Below, piece by piece: positions 32,038 through 37,109 of a stretch of DNA of 37,109 nt. How positions within the stretch are numbered: the stretch's first letter is position 1; every line of letters begins with the position of its first letter. The stretch lies in NCBI GenBank assembly GCA_023715185.1, contig JAMCAN010000008.1, forward strand, positions 1 to 37,109, written 5' to 3'. A model generated the notes under the pieces. That model saw only the letters and a program-made list of their open reading frames with translations, was not told the DNA's origin and searched no databases. Position numbers and translations under genes: made by a program. The stretch is from Planococcus sp. MER TA 32b. GTDB taxonomy: Bacteria; Bacillota; Bacilli; Bacillales_A; Planococcaceae.

Positions 32038-33105
32038 TTATTGTACTTTCAAATATTGTTCTACCATCTCACTGATATAGTCAGGCAGTTCCAATCCAGA
32101 CATCAATACATAAATGTGAACAGTATCATCTTCATCGGACTGATCATACAAAAAATAACCAATCGAATTAATTTTACTGATGGGGTTAAAGTCTTTAATA
32201 ATTTCCTGAAGTTGAATATCAAAATTAAAAGTATACATCCGATTTGCGGTTGACCTTGGTGCTAAAATACAAATGGCCACTTGATCGCCACGAACGAAAT
32301 CATACCCACTCGAAATCATTCCTTCCTTCACGCTTCTCTGGATCTTCGCCATATATGGATAGGGATGAAGCGTATCTATTTCACTTGGAGAAATTTTTAC
32401 TTTCACAAGATGTAAATTTCCCGGATCTGATAGTAAGGCACGCAAATCACAGTTTTTAAATCGGCCGCCTGGAGAAGAGGTAAAGGTTACAGGCACTACA
32501 TTCACTTCATGAAGAAGGCCACCCGGCAACTCGGTCGCCTCTTCATAAGGAGGGAAATAAAGAGTCCCGGCAAAGTCAGCTTTTCTTTCCCATATCATTT
32601 TCAAAAAAATGATTGCATGCTTTAAAATCTCTTTAGATGCAGTAAGTGGAGGAAGCTTTATCATAAACCCTAGTGTTTTAAGAGTTCCTTTTCCTATCCC
32701 GGAAACTAACGACGCCCCAAAAACACTGCCGCTTACACTGCTCAAGTCAACCGTAAGCCAGACTAATTCTGAAGACTTCAGCTGCTCTATCATTAACCTT
32801 TTAATAGGCAATTCGTTTTGTTCAAACAAAATCTTCTCGCTTTCTCTATCAAAAGCGGAAACAATCATGCTGCTTTTCAATTCCACTTGTTTAATATTCG
32901 GGTTCCGTAGCTCTGGTAAATCAGGCAAGAAAAGATCGCTATAAACCAAAACAGCCTCGTAAGGAAAACGATTATGGGCTTCATAAGAGTAAGTATCAGC
33001 CAGTCTGGCAGCTATTTCACTCCCTCCTTTACCCAGTCCTATAAATCCCATTTTGATACTGAGACCGGGATTTTTAGCTTTCGCAATTAGATTATTAAAA
33101 CTCAT
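32038..33105 (-). CDS. Tubulin/FtsZ-like protein with degenerate GTP loop
   Basis: The protein has 355 residues; GAGGAG lies upstream of ATG 33105. T1 is clear (GFIGLGKGGSEIAARLA, 20-36), as is VYSDLFLPDL (54-63), equivalent to the FtsZ NTD-x-x-L. At the T4 position it has LTVDLSSVSGSVFGAS (117-132) in place of GGGTGTG, so GTP binding may be lost. Unlike its neighbour it has the second domain: NCDLRALLSDPGNLHLVKV (218-236) aligns with the FtsZ T7/H8 region DVKTVMSEMG, keeping the second Asp (D220) but not the NxD. AKIQRSVKEGMIS and VAICILAPRS follow as in FtsZ. It lies 41 bp downstream of the HTH gene and about 90 bp upstream of the short tubulin. Confidence 0.6.
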   Translation of the reverse strand: MSFNNLIAKAKNPGLSIKMGFIGLGKGGSEIAARLADTYSYEAHNRFPYEAVLVYSDLFLPDLPELRNPNIKQVELKSSMIVSAFDRESEKILFEQNELPIKRLMIEQLKSSELVWLTVDLSSVSGSVFGASLVSGIGKGTLKTLGFMIKLPPLTASKEILKHAIIFLKMIWERKADFAGTLYFPPYEEATELPGGLLHEVNVVPVTFTSSPGGRFKNCDLRALLSDPGNLHLVKVKISPSEIDTLHPYPYMAKIQRSVKEGMISSGYDFVRGDQVAICILAPRSTANRMYTFNFDIQLQEIIKDFNPISKINSIGYFLYDQSDEDDTVHIYVLMSGLELPDYISEMVEQYLKVQ

Positions 33106-33146
33106 ACAGATTATCGCTCCTCTTTATTTTATTGATGCGTAGACAC

Positions 33147-34058
33147 TTAACTCCTCACTGTCTGCGCCCTTTCTTCTGTCAATAAATAAAATTGATTTTC
33201 TTTCTCTTTGCGTTCCAACTTCCTGTGCATTTCATTCATTATTTCCACTTCCAATTTCCGATTAAAAATCCAGCTGAAATAAGCAATCGGCTTTTTGATC
33301 CGTTGCTGTTTTAAGCCCAACAGCATCTCTTGGAATGAATTTACTGCCAGTCGTAAAACCTCCTCCTTTTCCATTTGCAATGAACTCTTCCTTACATAAA
33401 GTTGAACCATCCGCCAATATTCCCGGATCTCACGCGGACTCTCAAAGAATGCTGAAAGAATGTTTTCAAACGCTTCAGGTATTCGTGACTTTTTCTTTAC
33501 AAATGGTTTCGCTATCACCCCCTCTCCTTGTGGAGAAACCGGATAACGTTTATTTATATTATTTTTAGTACTAGCTTTATTGTTAACAGCTTTAAGGGGT
33601 GTCACTCGACTGTTTGAGCTGAACTCTTCGCCTATCTGGGTTTTCTTTGTAAATCCTGCTTCACCGGGGGTGTCATTCTGCTTTTTGGGAGACACAAACT
33701 TCTGGAATACCCAAATGTTCGCTAACTGCCTTCCGAATACATCTGTTGTCTTAATCACAGACAGAATCCCCTCATCTACGGCTTTTCTTCTCATACGATG
33801 AAATGTACTTTCACTAACGCCAATGGCACCATCATATTTTTCTACAGCCTTTAAGATTGTTGCAATGGAAGCCGTTGCGACTCCGAAGACTCTTGCTCCG
33901 TACTTCGTTAATCTTCTGAACAGCAGAAACTCCCTCTTAGTGAATATCGATTTATGGACGGCCAAGAACATTTCTATATTTTTGTTGAATTCTTCCAGAC
34001 TCGAGAATTTGCTGTAGTTCTTATATTTGTTGATGAATTCTTTCAAGTTTTTATGCAT
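33147..34058 (-). CDS. Winged-helix plasmid protein (replication/regulatory)
   Basis: The protein has 303 residues from ATG 34058 (AAAAGGAG upstream); the frame extends to a TTG at 34094 inside the terminator stem. FTKREFLLFRRLTKYGARVF, GVATASIATILKAV, GVSESTFHRMRRKAVDEGIL and ANIWVFQKF form the helix-turn-helix region typical of a family common on Bacillus plasmids and phages. The linker (160-200) is Asn/Lys-rich and the C-terminal 100 residues are basic helix. As first gene of the cluster it may regulate, or bind the centromere for, the tubulin-like proteins, or help initiate replication. Confidence 0.72.
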   Translation of the reverse strand: MHKNLKEFINKYKNYSKFSSLEEFNKNIEMFLAVHKSIFTKREFLLFRRLTKYGARVFGVATASIATILKAVEKYDGAIGVSESTFHRMRRKAVDEGILSVIKTTDVFGRQLANIWVFQKFVSPKKQNDTPGEAGFTKKTQIGEEFSSNSRVTPLKAVNNKASTKNNINKRYPVSPQGEGVIAKPFVKKKSRIPEAFENILSAFFESPREIREYWRMVQLYVRKSSLQMEKEEVLRLAVNSFQEMLLGLKQQRIKKPIAYFSWIFNRKLEVEIMNEMHRKLERKEKENQFYLLTEERAQTVRS

Positions 34059-34094
34059 GTTTTTGAACTCCTTTTCTCTTTTGAAATTGAACAA

Positions 34095-34158
34095 TAAAAA
34101 AACCCCGCAAAAGCGCCGATCAGAGACTGATACGTCTCGATCGTTGCAAATGCGGGGT
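34095..34158 (-). terminator. Terminator/attenuator before the HTH-tubulin operon
   Basis: On the minus strand ACCCCGCA (complement of 34151-34158) pairs with TGCGGGGT (34102-34109), with an inner stem CGATCGAGAC/GTCTCTGATCG and a closing T7 run. It ends about 37 bp before the HTH start codon. It may close the integrase transcript or attenuate the operon. Bases 34160-34359 upstream hold no gene. Confidence 0.82.
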
Positions 34159-34359
34159 GCTCCCGTTAGGTAAATTTAATTTTTAATAATCGATATAGCT
34201 GTTAATCATCGACGCAGCTGACATCCATGCGTTCAATACATTTCCATTCTAGACGAAAACACTGGAATAAAACAATAGACATTTTACTGATTCCCTTTTA
34301 AATACCATTATTATCAAAATTATATACGTTAAGAAGAATTTAAGATTTAACTATCTTCT

Positions 34360-35205
34360 CTAGGATTTATAACGCTCAAATACTAGCTTTAAAGACGATG
34401 TAAGCGATTCAGGGGTGATCCCTAATAACTCCACCATTTCATCAAACGGCGCCCCCTGCACCTTGTACAGGTCATGAATATACGCCATCCGGACCTCTTC
34501 CGTCTTGAACGGTCTCGGCAACAGCGCCGTGAGCCCCTGATAGATGTCCTTCATGTTGTTCCGCACATAATCCGGCCCGTATTTCTTATCGGAGGATACC
34601 AGGTAATCATGCTCCCGGAACAGCGCCCGTTCCATCGCCTGGACAATCACCGCCACCTCCACCGGATCCTCGAACGTCAGCTGCCAAAAGACGTCCTCCA
34701 AAGTGACGAAATTCAGTTCCAACCGGTCCCCCAGATCCCGGAAATGCTTGCTCTGCAGCCTCTCAATCTCCCGCATCCGGAACCCTTTCATCGCAAACAG
34801 GAAATACAGCTTTGCATTCAGCATCAAAGCCGGATGCTGCAGCACCTTCCCCTTTTCGTCCGCAAATTCCCGGTAAAAAAGCGTCGCAGGCGCCCGTTCC
34901 ACCACCAGCTCGTATTCGAACTTCGGCAGGAAATCGACCGGCATCTTCCCTACCTTCCACAGGTAATGGAAATACTGGCGGATATGGGACAGCTTCCGTT
35001 TGAGCGTGGTCGCCTTCAACCCCTTCTCCTTTTCCTGGTCCAAAAACGCCCTAACGTCGGCAGGACGGATCTCGAACGGCTCCAGCTGCTTGCCATTCCG
35101 TTCATTGGCAAAACGGACGAACGTCTTCAGCAGTTCCACTTCCGTCACCAGCGTACCAGGAGAGATCCCTGCCTTTAACCGGTACTCCTCATAGCCATGC
35201 AGCAT
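34360..35205 (-). CDS. Tyrosine recombinase-like integrase, degenerate catalytic site
   Basis: The protein has 281 residues; ATG 35205 follows AGGGGACGTGG. The N-terminal SAM-like core-binding domain is typical (residues 1-90: YRLKAGISPGTLVTEVELLK, KATTLKRKLSHIRQYFHYLW). In the C-terminal domain the first Arg is present (GFRMREIERL, R143) and a second Arg in EEVRMAYIHD (R239), but the HxxR His is replaced by Glu, LLGH is LLGIT, and the Tyr could be Y279 near the end. It may be a Xer-like plasmid recombinase of a divergent subfamily or a DNA-binding relic. Its GC-rich codon use matches rep and differs from the rest. Confidence 0.75.
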   Translation of the reverse strand: MLHGYEEYRLKAGISPGTLVTEVELLKTFVRFANERNGKQLEPFEIRPADVRAFLDQEKEKGLKATTLKRKLSHIRQYFHYLWKVGKMPVDFLPKFEYELVVERAPATLFYREFADEKGKVLQHPALMLNAKLYFLFAMKGFRMREIERLQSKHFRDLGDRLELNFVTLEDVFWQLTFEDPVEVAVIVQAMERALFREHDYLVSSDKKYGPDYVRNNMKDIYQGLTALLPRPFKTEEVRMAYIHDLYKVQGAPFDEMVELLGITPESLTSSLKLVFERYKS

Positions 35206-35353
35206 CCACGTCCCCTGCCTTTCTTTTTTACTTCAGTTTACCAGTTCCCGACGGAATCCCCAATATCCATTCCTCCCAAACAGCATCTCGAATCCTCCAA
35301 AGAACAGAAGCCCAAACCAGACGTATACAGATATGTATTGGCAGACTGGACAA

Positions 35354-36865
35354 TTACGAAGAATTGAATTTTTTTCCAGCAATAGCGGTAGTTTCAGGGA
35401 AGCGCGTCAGCAAGTCCAGCTGGTACTCGAGCTCCCATAACGCGCGTTCGTTCTCACGGGAGCCGCTCATCTGGGCAACGGCTTCGTAATACAAGGCACG
35501 GTGGTTTTGATTGAATTCCAGGGCACACTGAAGAAGCACAGCGACGGAGGTCAATCCCGTCCGTGAGCTGCGTCCTCTTCCGCTCCGCTTGATTAGGATC
35601 CGTTTTGATTTCCGGACCACTTCATTGAACGTGCTGCGGGGAATCCCAACGGCTTCACAAATAGCGCTTTGTGTTGTCCATTTGATGGGCTGAGCGCTGT
35701 CTGTTTCCGCCTGGATATAGGCTAAGATATCTTCTTCCCATTCTTCATAATGGGAGCGGACACGGTCTTTCCGCTCTTTCTTGAATTTGTGCCAGCCGCC
35801 CAGGTGATTCGTGATGGGAACGTCTTTGCCCGGCAGCCAAGCTTCGAGCAGGTCCCGGATATATGCCTGGTTTGCGCCCTTAAAGCGCCCCTTGTAGGCA
35901 CTCTTGACGATTTTCTTCACTTCGCTGTGGCGCAGCGGAGCGGCCAGCGCAGAATTGTACTCATCCAGCAGGTCCAGCGTTTCCGCTTTCCCTTTCCCTG
36001 CACTGTAGCAAGCAAGCGCCAGTGTGTACATCAGATTGTCGCGGCCGATCTGCCCTTCGCTTCCTTTTATGTGGCGTGTGGAAAGGAGCGCCTGGAACCA
36101 CTCTGTCTGTGTCGGGTCCACCGGCTGCCCTTTTGAAGCCACGACGAAAAGCCCGCGGTTCTGGTCGTCGTCCTGGCGTTTTGACCAGGCAATGAGCTCG
36201 TGAAAGGAGAAGACCATCTTTTCGGAGAACCAGCGGACGTTCTGATTGTTGGGCATGCGGAAAAAGCCGAAGTCGTTGCAGGACAGATCGACTCCCTGCA
36301 ACACCTTGGCCAGGCTGCGCCGGATGTTTTCGGAGATGCGTTTCGCCACCTTCAGGCCGCGGAAGTCGTTCTGGCTGTTGATGAACAGCGGCGACGCCAG
36401 CACAAAATAGACCTGGAAGCCTTTCGGCGTCTCCAGGACCATCGTTGGGATTCCGACGCTGTGATCGAGGCATGCGGTCAGGATTTCCGTATACGGCTGT
36501 TTCTTCGAGTCGATGTCGACGACGAACGTATTGATCTGTTGCAGGTTCTGTTCCGTATGTCCCTTGAGGTGCCGTCTTTCTTTGTCGGAGTACCCTAAGT
36601 AGTTGTATACATTGGGGGTCCAATGCGAAAGAGCCGAAAAATCCTCCAAGAGGGTTTCCTTTGAGGTGATCACATACCCTCTGACACCGAATGGTGTCGA
36701 TAGATCTTCCTTAGACCGGATAGCAGAAATGGCACCTCTTTTTTGATTTTGTGATTTCTTCTTATCTTTTACAACTTCGGGAAGAGCTGCTTTTGAGCTT
36801 TTTGATCTGTATGTATTAACTCCCTCCTGAAGTATTAAATCAAATATGTTACTCATAATTACCAT
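35354..36865 (-). CDS. rep: Primase-type plasmid replication protein (AEP + PriCT)
   Basis: The protein has 503 residues from ATG 36865, with GGGGAGGG 8 bases upstream; the open frame runs to 36973 through the iteron edge. The archaeo-eukaryotic primase-like core has TFVVDIDSKK (DxD, about 117-119), PTMVLETPKGFQVYFVL and DLSCNDFGFFRMPNNQN (motif III). A PriCT_1 domain follows (IGRDNLMYTLALACYSAGK to SAYKGRF, about 272-331), then a winged-helix segment (WTTQSAICEAVGIPRSTFNE). Such proteins initiate or prime plasmid replication. The gene starts 114 bp from the first iteron, supporting an iteron-regulated origin. The segment is clearly GC-richer than the accessory genes. Confidence 0.87.
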   Translation of the reverse strand: MVIMSNIFDLILQEGVNTYRSKSSKAALPEVVKDKKKSQNQKRGAISAIRSKEDLSTPFGVRGYVITSKETLLEDFSALSHWTPNVYNYLGYSDKERRHLKGHTEQNLQQINTFVVDIDSKKQPYTEILTACLDHSVGIPTMVLETPKGFQVYFVLASPLFINSQNDFRGLKVAKRISENIRRSLAKVLQGVDLSCNDFGFFRMPNNQNVRWFSEKMVFSFHELIAWSKRQDDDQNRGLFVVASKGQPVDPTQTEWFQALLSTRHIKGSEGQIGRDNLMYTLALACYSAGKGKAETLDLLDEYNSALAAPLRHSEVKKIVKSAYKGRFKGANQAYIRDLLEAWLPGKDVPITNHLGGWHKFKKERKDRVRSHYEEWEEDILAYIQAETDSAQPIKWTTQSAICEAVGIPRSTFNEVVRKSKRILIKRSGRGRSSRTGLTSVAVLLQCALEFNQNHRALYYEAVAQMSGSRENERALWELEYQLDLLTRFPETTAIAGKKFNSS

Positions 36866-36979
36866 AAAGCATTCCCTCCCCGTCTTATGCCAACTTTTAA
36901 GATTCTCTATATTCTTTAAGCTAAAGCAAAGGGAACGCCAAGTAAATAGCGGCAAATCAGGTTTTAGGGACATACGAGA

Positions 36980-36993
36980 GTAGATATTTCTAC
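36980..36993 (+). repeat. Iteron copy at the circle junction
   Basis: GTAGATATTTCTAC lies 53 bp before the next unit across the junction. It is the rep-proximal end of block A. Confidence 0.9.
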
Positions 36994-37109
36994 TTTTCTA
37001 CCTGTGCGATAATGCCCTTCTTTCTCACACAGGTAGATATTTCTACTTTTCCACTTTTGTTAAAATGAATCCCTTTCTCGCAGAGGTAGATATTTCTACT
37101 TTTCTACTT
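36983..37109. other. Duplicate of bases 1-127
   Basis: This is the exact repeat of the window start. Features here, including the iterons at 37033 and 37086, are the same molecules as those at 51 and 104 and must not be counted twice. Confidence 0.93.

Noticed and set aside
34474..35178. Long plus-strand open frame of 234 codons
   Set aside because: It lies wholly opposite the integrase gene in the GC-rich block, is His/Arg/Leu/Pro-rich as an antisense shadow would be, and has no ribosome site.
35961..36623. Second minus-strand frame of 220 codons inside rep
   Set aside because: It overlaps rep in another frame, is Arg/Pro/Gly-rich and has no motif. Rep in its own frame has clear AEP and PriCT motifs.

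Overview
The window is one circular plasmid-like replicon from a low-GC Gram-positive bacterium of the order Bacillales. Bases 1-127 are repeated exactly at 36983-37109, so the circle is 36,982 bp and the overlap looks like an assembly join. The host assignment rests on strong GGAGG-type ribosome binding sites, TTG/GTG starts, an AbrB paralog, a Replic_Relax protein, a Bacillus-plasmid-type helix-turn-helix protein and dif-like sites of Bacillus type. I cannot fix the genus; Bacillaceae or Planococcaceae is plausible.

Replication and maintenance genes meet across the circle junction. A primase-type (AEP + PriCT) Rep is encoded at 36865-35354 (-). Next to it is an iteron field, from 36980 through the junction to 655, with a strict 53-bp period and a central perfect palindrome. 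It is followed by parA-parB (818-2084, +). A degenerate tyrosine recombinase (35205-34360, -) lies downstream of rep. To its left on the same strand are a terminator/attenuator, a winged-helix protein, and two adjacent FtsZ/TubZ-like proteins (33105-31201). One of these keeps the GTP-binding loop but lacks the C-terminal domain. The other keeps the C-terminal domain and one T7-loop Asp but has a degenerate GTP loop. This possible two-subunit tubulin system is the most interesting item here. A broken Rep_3 gene (27834-27442) is a relic of a second replicon.

The accessory part (about 2.3-24 kb) is rich in nucleases and hypothetical genes. It holds a DUF262/DUF1524 restriction-like protein, an HNH protein, and an IS1595-family element carrying a lipoprotein passenger. 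An operon follows with a zinc-finger protein, a PD-(D/E)XK-like protein and a cyclic-phosphate receiver-like protein. Further on are a PBECR4-like nuclease, three unknown genes and a membrane protein lying among three XerC/D dif-like sites, an Mrr-like nuclease overlapping a DUF4652 gene, a membrane gene without a visible start, a serine resolvase with its res region, an HNH-like protein and a GIY-YIG protein.

From 23.5 to 28.7 kb lie an adenosylcobalamin riboswitch in front of a 35-residue membrane peptide, a zinc-finger protein, a higBA toxin-antitoxin pair with a clear operator-promoter, an orphan RelB-like antitoxin, AbrB, several small proteins and an apparently structured RNA with its own promoter and terminator. 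Next comes the Replic_Relax protein. No relaxase, type IV secretion genes, rRNA, tRNA or CRISPR array is visible.
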